Notes: generated by a model not told the origin, from the sequence alone. A DNA stretch of 64,000 nt from Mycolicibacterium sp. MU0053 (GCF_963378095.1 NZ_OY726397.1:5332001-5396000); one strand, 5' to 3'; positions 36,262 through 45,861 are shown, counted from the stretch's first letter. Made by a program: numbers and translations.

Positions 36262-37503
36262 TCATTTCATCGGCACTCGCGGGGCCGTCACGGCATCGCC
36301 AAGTTGCGCGGCTCCATCGGAGAGGACGCCAATATCCAGAGTCGCGCGTTCGCCAATCAGGCGACGACCCAGATGCACCTCTTTTACCGCATTCACTCCG
36401 AGAGTAGCCACCAGCGCGGTGCCGTGTAAGTAGTAGGCGGTGAACGCATCCGAGGAGAGGCTGCCCCGTGTGAGAACCCGGTCTGCACGTTGGGGAGATC
36501 CGGCGACCTGAACGTTCGAGCCGAATTGGTCGGACCAGAACCACGGCACCTCCACCATGACATCGCCGGATCCCATCATGGCACGCGCAGCCGCGATACC
36601 CTGGTGCTGCGCATTCTGCCAGTGCTCGACTCGGGTTCGACCCCCAAAGATGGGATCCGGGCGCCTTGCGACATCCCCTGCCGCATATACGTGCGGTGCG
36701 GAGGTCGTACAGCGCTCATCGACCTCCACACCGTCTGCGACCCGCAGTCCGGCGGCCGCAGCCAGTTCGACGTTCGGATCGACGCCCACTCCGATCACAG
36801 CCACGTCGACGTCCCATGCGCGGCCATCGGTGGCAGTGATCCGAACCCCGCCGGCCGCCGTGCACAGCTCTGCGATTGGCACGTCTGTCATCACCGCCAC
36901 TCCACATGTGGCGTAAAACTCGGCAAACATCGCGCCCACCGTGTGACCAAGTGTGCGCTGAAACGGCGCAGGTGCAGCTTCGAACATGATAACTTCGCAA
37001 CCCAGTGCGCGGGCGCTCGAGGCGAGTTCAGCGCCAATAAATCCGCCACCGACGACGGCGACCGTAGCGCCCGGGACTAGTTGCGACCTAATAGCAAGAG
37101 CGTCGTCGAGCGTGCGCAGCGCGCACACCCGCTCCGATCTCACGCACAGCCGACCGGGCCAGCGGATCCGTGCACCGGTAGCCAGGAGGGCGAGATCAAA
37201 ATGAATAACCTCTCCGGAAGCCAACCGAATAGTGCGGTTTGCGGCGTCAAGGGCGTCGACCCGGGCGCCGAGTACTAGATCGACACGGTTGTCGCTATAC
37301 CAGGACGGCAACCTTAGTGAGCAGTCACTGACGCTGACCGCTCCAGTTATGATGCCCTTCGACAGCGGGGGCCGATCGTAGGGGGGATGATCTTCTTCCG
37401 AGAAGAGAAGTACCTTCCCGTCAAAGCCCTCCGCGCGTAGTGTCTCGGCGGCGTGAATCGAAGCCAGTCCCGCTCCGATCAGCACAATTGTGTCGCGTGT
37501 CAT
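36262..37503 (-). CDS. Ferredoxin reductase of ring-hydroxylating dioxygenase
   Basis: 413 residues, FAD-dependent NAD(P)H:ferredoxin reductase of the BphA4/NahAa-like pyridine-nucleotide-disulfide class. FAD site IVLIGAGLASIHAAETLR, NAD site VAVVGGGFIGAELASSARAL, and C-terminal FAD contact HVYAAGDVARRPDP then the dimer domain with VPWFWSDQFGSNVQVAG. It passes electrons from NADH to the adjacent ferredoxin, with whose stop it overlaps (ATGA). Start ATG 37503; a longer frame would overlap the ferredoxin without need. Last gene of the operon. A homologue is in the pht operon. Confidence 0.9.
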   Translation of the reverse strand: MTRDTIVLIGAGLASIHAAETLRAEGFDGKVLLFSEEDHPPYDRPPLSKGIITGAVSVSDCSLRLPSWYSDNRVDLVLGARVDALDAANRTIRLASGEVIHFDLALLATGARIRWPGRLCVRSERVCALRTLDDALAIRSQLVPGATVAVVGGGFIGAELASSARALGCEVIMFEAAPAPFQRTLGHTVGAMFAEFYATCGVAVMTDVPIAELCTAAGGVRITATDGRAWDVDVAVIGVGVDPNVELAAAAGLRVADGVEVDERCTTSAPHVYAAGDVARRPDPIFGGRTRVEHWQNAQHQGIAAARAMMGSGDVMVEVPWFWSDQFGSNVQVAGSPQRADRVLTRGSLSSDAFTAYYLHGTALVATLGVNAVKEVHLGRRLIGERATLDIGVLSDGAAQLGDAVTAPRVPMK

Positions 37504-37709
37504 TTCGGGGGTTCGGCAGCTCGGATGCTGATAGCTCCGGACGGGCATTCCTGCGCAGCCGCGCGGGCGACCCCTTCTAGAGCGAGGGGAATGTCACCTA
37601 CCAGTGATTCAGCCTTCCCGGCTGAGTTGATGACAAAGATCTCTGGCGCGGCGTCCGCGCACAAGCGATAACCACAACACCGGCGTGGATCGATTTCAGC
37701 ATGGATCAT
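37500..37709 (-). CDS. 3Fe-4S/4Fe-4S-type ferredoxin
   Basis: 69 residues. Single-cluster ferredoxin: RRCCGYRLCADAAPEIF (C-x5-C spacing) and QECPSGAI with the third Cys-Pro. This 3Fe-4S type serves cytochromes P450 and some actinobacterial ring-hydroxylating dioxygenases such as PhtA and NidA-type systems. An extra Cys (CC) sits beside the first ligand. Overlaps the reductase gene by four bases, so both are one electron-transfer module. Confidence 0.88.
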   Translation of the reverse strand: MIHAEIDPRRCCGYRLCADAAPEIFVINSAGKAESLVGDIPLALEGVARAAAQECPSGAISIRAAEPPK

Positions 37710-37737
37710 TAGTCCGTTCCTCACTTGCGTACGCTGT

Positions 37738-39201
37738 TTAGGAGATCGGTGGGCCCGGTGGTCCGATGCGCCGACTGATCGTCTGTAGTTCGGTGTAGGC
37801 GTCGATGCTTGCTGGCGAGAACTCTCGACCCATTCCGCTACTCTTCACCCCGCCGAAGGGCGCCCGCGGATCGAGTGACCTGAAGCTGTGGCTATTTACG
37901 AACACCGAGCCCGAATCCAACCGACGCCCTAGCTCGAAGGCCCGCTCTTCGTTCTGCGTCCAGATTGAAGCTGCTAGACCGAACGCGGAAGAGTTCGCGG
38001 CGATGTTGATCACTTCGTCGACGTCGGTGTAGCGAATGATGGGGACGGTGGGACCAAATTGTTCCTTCGCCACGATCGACAGCGATGGATCGGCGTTTGT
38101 CACCACACTGGGCATCATGTAATGACCGTGATCCCATGCCGCAGTGTCCAACTTCCTGCCGAGCGTCGTCACGGTAGCATGTCCGGCGACCGCCTCCTCA
38201 AGGACCTTCTCGACGCTGCGCAGTTGCGCCGAGTTGTTCAGTGGACCCATTGTGGTCCTGGGGTCGTCACCGGGCCCGACAGCGATGGCATCAACGGCCG
38301 CCGCAAAGGCCTCAACGAAACGGTCATGAAGATGGTTGGGCACGTAGATTCGCTTAAGGCCGAAGCACACCTGCCCGGTCGCGGCGAAGGCGCCCTCGGC
38401 CATACGACGAACGGTCTCCTCACCGAGGTCGACGTCCTCGAGAAGGATCGCCGGATCGTTTCCCCCGAGCTCCAACGTGACGCGCTTTATGTCCCGGGCC
38501 GCCGTCGCCATCACCTTCCGACCCGTTTCCGTGCCGCCAGTGAACCCGATCTTACGTATGAGCGGGTGCGCTACAAGCGCCTCCCCAGCGGTGTCGCCGC
38601 CGGTGATCATGTTCAACACCCCGGGGGGAAAGTGTTGCTGGACAGCGCGAATCACTTCAGTGAGTACGAGCGGTGAGTACTCCGACGGCTTCAGCACCAC
38701 AGTGTTGCCGGCCACCAAGGCCGGAGCAATCTTCATGAACGCCAACACCACTGGGAAGTTCCATGGGGTGATCGCTGCGACCGGGCCCATGGCGCGACGG
38801 CGGATTAGAGTCGAGCCGCCAGTATCTCGGATGATCTGTTCCTGAAGGGCTCCTGCAGCAATTCCGGCCGTGTAGCCGCAAATGCCGGAGGCGAATTCGA
38901 GGTCTATGTGCGATTCCTCCAGCGTCTTGCCATTCTCCCGACTGAGCACTGGTGAGTACTCTTCGATCATGTCGTGAATCGTGGCGGCGGCCGCGACGAG
39001 CGCCGCTTGACGTTCTTCGAGAGGTCGTGCTGACCATGCCGGGAAAGCCGCGTCGGCAGCTCGCACCGCTTCGTCGACCTGCTCGGAACCCGCGTCGGGC
39101 ACGGTGCCGAGTTCCACTCTGGTGTCCGCTGGGCTGACCACGCTGATCAGGCGATCCGCGGTTTCCTCGCGGCCGTTGATGATGAGTTTAGCTTCAATCA
39201 T
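37738..39201 (-). CDS. Aldehyde dehydrogenase
   Basis: 487 residues from ATG 39201. NAD(P)-dependent ALDH: PWNFPVVLAFMKIAPALVAG, cofactor loop FTGGTETGRKVM, general base Glu244 in LELGGNDP, catalytic Cys279 in GQVCFGLKRI, and C-terminal EQFGPTVPII. In this operon, between the hydratase-aldolase and the ferredoxin, it should oxidise the aromatic aldehyde released by the aldolase to an acid (salicylaldehyde to salicylate, or 2-carboxybenzaldehyde to phthalate, in known PAH pathways). Which aldehyde is not readable. Confidence 0.88.
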   Translation of the reverse strand: MIEAKLIINGREETADRLISVVSPADTRVELGTVPDAGSEQVDEAVRAADAAFPAWSARPLEERQAALVAAAATIHDMIEEYSPVLSRENGKTLEESHIDLEFASGICGYTAGIAAGALQEQIIRDTGGSTLIRRRAMGPVAAITPWNFPVVLAFMKIAPALVAGNTVVLKPSEYSPLVLTEVIRAVQQHFPPGVLNMITGGDTAGEALVAHPLIRKIGFTGGTETGRKVMATAARDIKRVTLELGGNDPAILLEDVDLGEETVRRMAEGAFAATGQVCFGLKRIYVPNHLHDRFVEAFAAAVDAIAVGPGDDPRTTMGPLNNSAQLRSVEKVLEEAVAGHATVTTLGRKLDTAAWDHGHYMMPSVVTNADPSLSIVAKEQFGPTVPIIRYTDVDEVINIAANSSAFGLAASIWTQNEERAFELGRRLDSGSVFVNSHSFRSLDPRAPFGGVKSSGMGREFSPASIDAYTELQTISRRIGPPGPPIS

Positions 39202-39275
39202 CGGTCTCTCGTTTCTGCTGGTTCGCGGTGGTGTTCGGGCAGGCAAATATCGACCAATACATCTGTGCGCGCAGT

Positions 39276-40295
39276 TCAAGAGGCTGCTGACGCCGAAGCG
39301 GCGCGGCCCTCGTCGGGGTCGTTCGTAGAAGCCGGACTTTGAAGCTTCGTCGCCATCTCGGCCCAACGTTTTCCGTACCGCTGGGCGGATTCGACGACTG
39401 ATACGGGAACATGCACAAAGGGCGGGCGGGCCGCACCCGCGCGTCCATAGCCTGCCGCGTCGATCGCCACTTTCCACCACGCTGATTGCATGGCCTGGAA
39501 CTCCTCCATCGTGAGACCCAACGAGCGCATCGGCTCCTGCATCTGATCGGCGATAGTCGCTGCTGCCGTCCAATCGCTACGCTGGCAGGCATCACGCAAT
39601 GCCAGCGATGGCCACGGGCCCATGCAAACGTCGATGCTCCAACCGCCCACTGCTCCGAACATCATCGCGGGATACATCAACTGGTCTAGGACGAGAACGG
39701 CCATCTTGTCCTCTACAGCCTTGATAGCTCCGATGACATTGAAGATGTCCATCGACGTCTGCTTCAGGGCGACAACGTTGGGGATCTGTGCCAACTCGCG
39801 AAACATGCTTGGCGTCAGCGTGATCCTGAATGCATGAGGATTTTGGTAGATCATCACGGCCATCTCGGGAACTGCAGCGGCCAGATCTTTAAAGTACTGG
39901 ACCGCATTGTCCGGTGTCTGCGGCAGGTACATTGGTGGCCCCGACATGATCCCGTCCGCGCCCAGGTCGGCGATCATGCGTGCGCGCGCTATCGAATCGC
40001 GGGTGTTAAGGGTGCTTGCGCCTATGAATACCGGCACCCGTCCATTGACGGTCTCCACCACGGTCGCCACGAGTGTTCGGTATTCGTCTCCGGTCAGGGT
40101 GTGAGATTCGCCAGCACTGCCTGAGGTCACGATTCCATCAACCCCGTCGCGCACTAATCGGTCAACCAGATCGGATAACGCCTCTGTGTCGACGGTGTCG
40201 ACGGCATTCACGTCGGCCGCGTCAGGCGTTCCGGGCGTTGGGACGAACGCCCACAGACCTCGCATGTCAGATGGTTCGAGTCGGGCTCTTGTCAT
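39276..40295 (-). CDS. Aromatic hydratase-aldolase (DHDPS family, NahE/PhdJ-like)
   Basis: 339 residues from ATG 40295 (GAAAGGA upstream). DapA-superfamily barrel with Tyr150 in VMIYQNPHAFRI and Schiff-base Lys179 in NVVALKQTS; the segment DGIMSGPPMYLPQTPDNAVQ with QNPHAFR is typical of trans-o-hydroxybenzylidenepyruvate and trans-2-carboxybenzalpyruvate hydratase-aldolases, which add water and split off pyruvate to leave an aromatic aldehyde. The downstream ALDH fits as the next step. It differs from the 23956-24933 aldolase, which lacks the NPHAFR segment. Substrate inferred from context. Confidence 0.83.
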   Translation of the reverse strand: MTRARLEPSDMRGLWAFVPTPGTPDAADVNAVDTVDTEALSDLVDRLVRDGVDGIVTSGSAGESHTLTGDEYRTLVATVVETVNGRVPVFIGASTLNTRDSIARARMIADLGADGIMSGPPMYLPQTPDNAVQYFKDLAAAVPEMAVMIYQNPHAFRITLTPSMFRELAQIPNVVALKQTSMDIFNVIGAIKAVEDKMAVLVLDQLMYPAMMFGAVGGWSIDVCMGPWPSLALRDACQRSDWTAAATIADQMQEPMRSLGLTMEEFQAMQSAWWKVAIDAAGYGRAGAARPPFVHVPVSVVESAQRYGKRWAEMATKLQSPASTNDPDEGRAASASAAS

Positions 40296-40350
40296 ATCAA
40301 ACGTCCTTTCGACGATCTGTGTAGGGGGTTCCCCATCCACTTGCGCGACG

Positions 40351-40617
40351 TCAATGGCCCGGACCGTAGGGGTCTTGGAGCAGCCGCGAGACACTTTCCT
40401 TGCTTTGCCACGCCAGACTCTCGAGCTCTAGGGGGTCGAGCTGGATACGGAAGCCGAGGCGGGGACTGGCAATCTCCAAGCGCTCTCCGTTGCGAGTGTA
40501 GATTTTCTCGACGGTGACGACGGCGAATTCGTTTGCAATGGTCGTTGCCATACTGGGGTCCCCGGTCACGGCTGCGCCTTTCTGGCCGTTATGTGATTCA
40601 GAATCAACGGAACCCAC
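40351..40617 (-). CDS. Small conserved dioxygenase-operon protein (uncharacterised)
   Basis: 88 residues from GTG 40617, which overlaps the beta-subunit stop (TAGTG); an internal ATG (40551) would give 66 residues. No known domain recognised. It matches the 102-residue protein at 55718-56026 over IANEF, V-x-V, TRNG-x-RL-x-I-x-SP, I-x-LD-x-LE-x-E-x-L-x-WQ. That second gene has the same place (directly after the beta subunit) and the same GTG-overlap start. Conservation across two diverged operons argues that it is a real protein with a role tied to the oxygenase, perhaps assembly or stability (inference). Confidence 0.75.
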   Translation of the reverse strand: MGSVDSESHNGQKGAAVTGDPSMATTIANEFAVVTVEKIYTRNGERLEIASPRLGFRIQLDPLELESLAWQSKESVSRLLQDPYGPGH

Positions 40618-41135
40618 TAAAAGAAATGGGCAAGATTGTGAGTACCGAGAACGGCGTGATCGAGCACTACCCGTCGTCTCGCTAGTCGCAGACCCATCTG
40701 ACCACGCCGGATCACGTCTTGGCGTTCAGCGGATATGAGGTCGTGCTGGGGACTGTCGCCTCTATTGCGGAACAGAAGAAGATTGGAACGGACATCGTAT
40801 TCGTCTGTTCCGGCCTTAGGGCTTACCCGCACGTTCGACACGTGCCGTCGGACCCGCGAGGGTGGATCTTCCGCCCATGCGTATTCGGTGTCCAGACGCA
40901 GTACCCGCAGCTGCAAGCCTAGGAAATCGTCATCCCAATGGGTCATTGCTGTTGAAGTTCCATCGCCATTGGCGCGCTCTCTACTTAGGCGCACCGGGAT
41001 GATGTATCGAATGTCTTCAGAGCACATCTCCAGCCACTTGTGAAATTCGCCGTCGTCTAGCAGTTCCGCTTCTGCGAACAGGAAGTCTTCCATCTCGCTT
41101 CGTAGGAATAGTTGCTGTTCGACATTTGCTACCAT
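40617..41135 (-). CDS. Ring-hydroxylating dioxygenase beta subunit
   Basis: 172 residues, SnoaL-like/NTF2 fold small subunit: FLFAEAELLDDGEFHKWLEM then CSEDIRYIIPVRL, the conserved WAEDPPSRVRRHVSNVRV, and the C-terminal LARRRVVLDHAVLGTHNLAHF. It forms the alpha3beta3 hexamer with the alpha subunit encoded 61 bases upstream. A matching subunit is in the pht operon. Confidence 0.9.
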   Translation of the reverse strand: MVANVEQQLFLRSEMEDFLFAEAELLDDGEFHKWLEMCSEDIRYIIPVRLSRERANGDGTSTAMTHWDDDFLGLQLRVLRLDTEYAWAEDPPSRVRRHVSNVRVSPKAGTDEYDVRSNLLLFRNRGDSPQHDLISAERQDVIRRGQMGLRLARRRVVLDHAVLGTHNLAHFF

Positions 41136-41196
41136 GGCACACCATCCTTGGTATATAGATGAGAATTGGTTTCAGGCCGATTGATTTCTTGGTGCT

Positions 41197-42603
41197 TCAT
41201 GAAGCCACCTCTGCGCCCTCGTCCAGGCTCTGTGCGCGAAGTTTGGGTTGTGAGCCATTTCCGCTCGTGTCATCGCCCGAGTCGGTGAGCAACTCCAGCA
41301 CGCGGCCCCAGAATTCGCGTTGATTGCGCTCCGCGTATCCGCTTGACAAAGGACGGCCGGGCCCATTCCACGTGTCGTCGCTGGTCAGGATGCCGAGTCC
41401 CATTTCGAAGTTGAGCATCTGGCTGCCTGCGAGAATCCCCTGTGTTCCCGCAGTGATAGAGCGCCAGACCTCGGCGTCGTCCTGCTCGAACACACCAGAA
41501 ATGCCGAAGGTGCGGACGTAAATCTCGTATGACTGCTGTTTGAACTCTTCGGGGGCGTCCTTCTCGACGAGAAACCACGACCACACTTCCATCTTGTCGT
41601 GGGACAGCGGACGCCATAGCCGGAACGTCAATATCGGCAACGGCATTGACATGTTGTCCTTACCGATGGTGACGTTCAGGAACGACATATTGGGGAAGAC
41701 CGTGCCGTGAATGAACGCGGTGCCCTGAAGGATGTCTGCATGCTCTTGATCGCCGTACGCCTCGACGAGTCCGTCGACGACCTCTTGTGGATAGTTCATA
41801 AAGGGCGGCATCGGCTGCCCGGGTGGCACACCGAGTACACCGAGACCGTGACCGTTGGCGAGACTGATGTGCGCCGGCTCCGAAGCGAACTTTGGATCGG
41901 GCGGAGCCAGACCCAGTTCGACCGCCGAACGGTGCGTCATCAACGTGTGGTAGGCGTCTCCGACAAAGTTGTCCGCACCGAGTTTCCAGTTGGAGTCGAT
42001 GATCCACCGCTGGGGCTCACCTCGGACCTCCAGTCCACCCTTGGTCTTCTTGGTGATCAGGTCCAAATACCACGCCATATCACCCAGGTAGTCGACAAGA
42101 GGTTCTGCCTTTTCGTCGAGGCAACCGAAAATCAATCCACCGTAGTTCTCCAAGCGCGGAACTGGGGTCAGACTCCACATGTCCTTATCCATCTCGACGC
42201 CGTAAACCTCATCTTGCGCCGGTACACCCGCTAAAGTCCCGGTATTGCGGTAGGTCCAGCCGTGATAGGGGCAGCGGAAGTGTGATGTGTTGCCCATCTC
42301 TGTGCGACACAGCATTGTTCCGCGGTGCCGACACGAATTCGCCATCGCCCGCACTTCGCCGTCCTCGCCGCGGACGACGATTATCGAACCGCCACCCAGA
42401 TATCGCACCACGTAGTCCCCCGCCTCGGGTACCTCCGTCTCATGGGCCAGGAACTGCCAACACCGGCCGAAGACTCGCTCAGCTTCGAGCTTGTAGAGTT
42501 CAGCGTTGGCAACTAGTCCGGCAGGTAGACGGCCCTTTGCCAGACCTTCTATCCCCGCTGCGATCAGTTGCTGGATATCGTTCTTGTCTCCGACGGTAGT
42601 CAT
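41197..42603 (-). CDS. Ring-hydroxylating dioxygenase alpha subunit
   Basis: 468 residues; TAGGAGAT precedes ATG 42603. Rieske [2Fe-2S] domain with Cys91, His93 (CRHRG), Cys111, His114 (CPYHGW). Mononuclear Fe site Asp216 (bridge), His219, His224 in NFVGDAYHTLMTH; the third ligand Asp lies in the FEQDDAEVW segment. It adds O2 across an aromatic ring to give a cis-dihydrodiol. The sequence is of the group holding naphthalene/phenanthrene and pyrene (Nid/Phd) enzymes of mycobacteria, but the substrate cannot be set from the sequence. Operon neighbours supply beta subunit, ferredoxin, reductase and the next steps. Confidence 0.9.
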   Translation of the reverse strand: MTTVGDKNDIQQLIAAGIEGLAKGRLPAGLVANAELYKLEAERVFGRCWQFLAHETEVPEAGDYVVRYLGGGSIIVVRGEDGEVRAMANSCRHRGTMLCRTEMGNTSHFRCPYHGWTYRNTGTLAGVPAQDEVYGVEMDKDMWSLTPVPRLENYGGLIFGCLDEKAEPLVDYLGDMAWYLDLITKKTKGGLEVRGEPQRWIIDSNWKLGADNFVGDAYHTLMTHRSAVELGLAPPDPKFASEPAHISLANGHGLGVLGVPPGQPMPPFMNYPQEVVDGLVEAYGDQEHADILQGTAFIHGTVFPNMSFLNVTIGKDNMSMPLPILTFRLWRPLSHDKMEVWSWFLVEKDAPEEFKQQSYEIYVRTFGISGVFEQDDAEVWRSITAGTQGILAGSQMLNFEMGLGILTSDDTWNGPGRPLSSGYAERNQREFWGRVLELLTDSGDDTSGNGSQPKLRAQSLDEGAEVAS

Positions 42604-42678
42604 GCGATCTCCTAAATTTCTCGGACTGGGCTGGGCTACTTGATGGCTTCCTGGTTCGGCTGATCTCGCGGAAGTTTG

Positions 42679-42908
42679 CTACTGATATTCCAGTTTCAAA
42701 TCGCTTTCGATCTCGGCAAGACGCTCCTGCGCCTTACCAATGCTCATCATCTTCTTCATGTCGCCTTCGACCTTTATGCGAACCGTCATGGCGGCGGCTT
42801 CGCCGCTGCGGTTTCCTTGGGAGAGCGCGACGGGGCGGCGCGGAATTTGTCGTCCGCGTTGGCAGCTGCGCTCACTTCGTGAACCCAGTCATTGGTGATG
42901 AATGTCAT
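42679..42908 (-). pseudogene. SCP2 sterol-transfer-domain protein with middle deleted
   Basis: ATG 42908 starts MTFITNDWVHEVSAAANADD KFRAA, like SCP2-domain proteins of aromatic operons. After about 40 residues the frame stops at about 42789, and the next frame reads TVRIKVEGDMKKMMSIGKAQ and ERLAEIESDLKLEYQ, the normal C-terminal end. Around 60 central residues (the lipid-binding cavity) are missing, with a frame change. It is the third member of the operon; loss need not stop expression of the genes downstream. Confidence 0.7.
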
Positions 42909-42975
42909 TGCCATGGCGCCCCTTCCTTGTGTAATTGATAGATACTTACGGGGTGGTGCTCTCGGTGCGACAGCG

Positions 42976-43866
42976 CTATTCGGTAGCGGGTTCCAGTGCC
43001 CCGGGGGGTGTCTGAGCGACCATCTGGTGGCCCCACACGCTGGGCGCGCCATACTGCGCGACCGTCCAGGTTTCGTCGTCGACGGTGGCCGCACCCCAGC
43101 CGTACTCGAGGTCGAACCCGCTGGGCGTGCGTACGTAGAACGAGACCATCCGATCGTTGACGTGGCGCCCGAGAGTCATGCTGAGCGGGATGTTGCGCGA
43201 CATGCACAGGTCATAGGCGATACCGACGTCGTCGAGATCTTCCACCTCGACCATCACGTGGTGCAGTCCCCGCACGCCAGGCATCGGGGTCAGCGCGATG
43301 CTGTGGTGGCGGGGATTGCAATGGTAAAACCACAAGTCGATGAAGGTGTAGATTTCATCGCTCTTCTTGAAACCGAGTACGGCCCGGAGGAAATGGTCGG
43401 CTTGCTTGAGGTCAGGTGTAGCCAGCACGACATGACCGAGCCCCTGCGAGCCGGTGACGAACTTTGACATCGGCCTTCCGGGGTGGAATGACTTGGGCAA
43501 GATCCGTTGCCCATAGAACAGCTCATGTCGCAGTCCCATCGAATCGATGACGGCGATCAAACCCCGGACACCGCGATCAGCGAGCTCGTCGTCGCTTCCG
43601 AACTCGAATGGAATACCCTGCGCGCGTAGTGATTCGGCAGCAGCTTCCAGGACTTCTTCGTCACCGACATCCCAACCCACGTAGAGCATCCGATTGCGCT
43701 CACCAGACTGCACCGCGATCCGATGGTCAGCGTCGTCCATCCGCAGCCGCACCGACCCGTCGTCGCGTTCGCTGACTTGCATGCCAAGCACCTCGGGGCC
43801 AAATTCCAACCACTCCTTTGCGTCAGGTGACGCCACGCCCAAATAACCCAGCGATTTCACCAACAT
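42976..43866 (-). CDS. Type I extradiol dioxygenase (BphC/PhdF-like)
   Basis: 296 residues, two vicinal-oxygen-chelate modules. Fe(II) ligands His145 (GLGHVVL), His203 (LHHVMVEV) and Glu254 (DLEYGWG); conserved THDYFYH-equivalent acid/base region around HSIALTPMPG. It cleaves the dihydroxylated ring next to the hydroxyls, after the SDR 14 bases upstream has made the catechol. Fits 1,2-dihydroxynaphthalene or 3,4-dihydroxyphenanthrene-type dioxygenases, which lead to substrates for hydratase-aldolases as encoded here. Confidence 0.9.
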   Translation of the reverse strand: MLVKSLGYLGVASPDAKEWLEFGPEVLGMQVSERDDGSVRLRMDDADHRIAVQSGERNRMLYVGWDVGDEEVLEAAAESLRAQGIPFEFGSDDELADRGVRGLIAVIDSMGLRHELFYGQRILPKSFHPGRPMSKFVTGSQGLGHVVLATPDLKQADHFLRAVLGFKKSDEIYTFIDLWFYHCNPRHHSIALTPMPGVRGLHHVMVEVEDLDDVGIAYDLCMSRNIPLSMTLGRHVNDRMVSFYVRTPSGFDLEYGWGAATVDDETWTVAQYGAPSVWGHQMVAQTPPGALEPATE

Positions 43867-43879
43867 CTCTATGTCCTAT

Positions 43880-44725
43880 CTATTCTGACGTCAGACCGGT
43901 ACGGGGCGTGCTGTCTGCAAGGCCCAATCCGCCCGATGGCTGGCGCAATCCGCGCACACCCAACCCGCCGTCACTGTTGATGACGACGCCGGTCACAGCG
44001 CGCGAATTGTCCGCAGACGCGAGCAGCACGTAGAGGCCGGCATGATCGGCAGGTTGCTGCGCGAATTGCAGAGGATTGGTGCTCATCATCTCGGCGATGT
44101 CGGGGACCGATGACAACACGGTCCCGCCCTGGCCGAGGTCACCGATACCCCGCAGGCCCGTGATCGTGCCACCGGGCGCGACTCCGTTCACCCGGATCTT
44201 CGGCGCCAACTCGTACGCCAGTTCGCGTACCACGCCAACGACGGCGTGCTTGGAAGCGGTATACAACGGGCCGCCACTGGAGGCATAGAAGCCGGAGTTG
44301 GAGACAGTGAAGATGATGCTCGGCGCATCGCTCTTGAGGAGTTCGGAAACGGCTGCCCTGGCGCCAAGCAAATAGCCCTTGACGTTGACCGCGAAGATCT
44401 CGTCGAAGGCGCCAGAGAGGTCTTCCCCATCGAAACTCACCAAGGGAGTGAAGTAGTCGAAGATTCCGGCATTGCCGACGAATATGTCGAGCCTTCCAAA
44501 AGCATCGACCGTTTCGCGCACCGCCCTGGCGTTGTCTGCGTACGACGTCACGTCACCCGTTACCGCGACCAAGCTGCCGTCTAGGCCGAGGGAAGTCAGG
44601 TCCGCCACCGAGCGATCCAGCACACCAACGCATGCGCCCTCGGCCAGGAAACGCTCGACCACGGCCCTCCCGATTCCGGCCGTTCCGCCAGTTATCAGCG
44701 CAACCCGCCCAGTCAGCCAAGTCAC
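43880..44725 (-). CDS. cis-Dihydrodiol dehydrogenase (SDR family)
   Basis: 281 residues. Start GTG 44725 with AGGAGG seven bases upstream; the ATG further up would put that site inside the gene. NAD site GGTAGIGRAVVERF, NNAG equivalent VGNAGIFDYF, Ser and Tyr-x3-Lys in NSGFYASSGGPLYTASK. The IFDY segment with a BphB-like C-terminus supports oxidation of aromatic cis-dihydrodiols to diols. It is the first gene of the ten-gene operon; no obvious promoter was read in the short upstream region. Confidence 0.88.
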   Translation of the reverse strand: MTWLTGRVALITGGTAGIGRAVVERFLAEGACVGVLDRSVADLTSLGLDGSLVAVTGDVTSYADNARAVRETVDAFGRLDIFVGNAGIFDYFTPLVSFDGEDLSGAFDEIFAVNVKGYLLGARAAVSELLKSDAPSIIFTVSNSGFYASSGGPLYTASKHAVVGVVRELAYELAPKIRVNGVAPGGTITGLRGIGDLGQGGTVLSSVPDIAEMMSTNPLQFAQQPADHAGLYVLLASADNSRAVTGVVINSDGGLGVRGLRQPSGGLGLADSTPRTGLTSE

Positions 44726-45334
44726 ACTATTGCCCTCCTTGACGCAAAAAGTTTTCATCGGTCTCTGCTTCCGTTTCCTATCGTCGTCGCCGCAGAAGGG
44801 TGGGTCTAGCCGCGCAGCGTTGCAAGTACTCCGATTCACGCTGATCTCGCGACCAACAGCCCGAGCGTGTGGGCAAAGAGGGCAATGGGCTCGACCCCGG
44901 TCTGCACCGGCCACGGTGGCGAAGTGCTGCAGCTTGCCCATCGGAACCTTGCCGATGGCTCGACACCGCGGCACACCCGCACGTTGACGACCCCGGCCCG
45001 GATGCCGCAAGGCCGCTGGTGTGATCGAGACCGCGCAAACCCGACGGCAAGAAGAATCGATTCCTATGAGTTCAAGCGTGACGCGATCGCGCTCTACCGT
45101 GACACCGAGAGCGCGGCGATCTCCGCCGAACTCGGTGGCTGTGAGGCGGTGCCGCTGACTGCGTAGTCCAAAGCCCCAGATGTGCCGATCCGGCAAGCCT
45201 GGACTTTTCCGCAAGCTACTCCCGGACCTCAGCGCGTAACCAGGCAGGCAAACTCATCCTCAGGGGTTTCCGAACCTAGTGTCATCTCGCTTCTGCCGGG
45301 AACACCCCGAGATTCCCTGCGTGCCAGGGTGAGT
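44726..45334. mobile_element. Upstream region of the aromatic operon with small IS3 orfA scrap
   Basis: About 600 bases. The only recognisable sequence is at about 45060-45160, plus strand: SYEFKRDAIALYRDTESAAI then SAELGG, the start of an IS3-type OrfA, cut on both sides. The remainder should hold the operon promoter; none was identified with confidence. Confidence 0.5.
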
Positions 45335-45394
45335 TGAGTCCAGTGGTTCATAGCAAACCGGCCTGATGCAGGGCGAGATACGGATCAACACTCC

Positions 45395-45829
45395 ATGAGC
45401 AGTTCGATGATGACGTCGGTGCATGACAAGGAACGGATGGATGAAGCCCACCCGCGCGCCGACGGGCCGCGCCGCCGGCGTGCGTTCTCGGCGGCCGAGA
45501 AGTTGGCCCACCTGGATGCCTACGAGCAGGCCTGCGAGCACGGTGAGGGCGGTGCCTATCTGCGGCGGGAGGGCTTGTATTCGTCGTCGATCAGCGAATG
45601 GCGCAGGCAGCGCGATGCGGGTGTGCTGGCGGGCAAACAGCCCGGCGAGAAGATCGGCAAGCTGACCGCTGAGCAGGCGGAAATCGCCCGTCTCAAGCGG
45701 GAGAACGCGCAGATGAGCAAGCGCCTGGCCACCACCGAGGCCGCGCTGGACATCATGGGACAAGCACACGCTCTCTTGGAAAGTCTTTCCGAGAGAGCGG
45801 ATTCCGACGAGCAACCGAAGAAGCGCTGA
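45395..45829 (+). CDS. IS3-family transposase OrfA
   Basis: 144 residues: HTH region RRRAFSAAEKLAHLDAYEQA, GGAYLRREGLYSSSISEWRR, and a coiled-coil end ARLKRENAQMSKRLATTEAA LDIMGQ. Directs binding of the element ends. The frame overlaps the upstream part of orfB, consistent with a frameshifted fusion. Confidence 0.82.
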   Translation: MSSSMMTSVHDKERMDEAHPRADGPRRRRAFSAAEKLAHLDAYEQACEHGEGGAYLRREGLYSSSISEWRRQRDAGVLAGKQPGEKIGKLTAEQAEIARLKRENAQMSKRLATTEAALDIMGQAHALLESLSERADSDEQPKKR

Positions 45830-45861
45830 CCGAGGCCTACAGGTCGCTGCTCGCGGTCGGC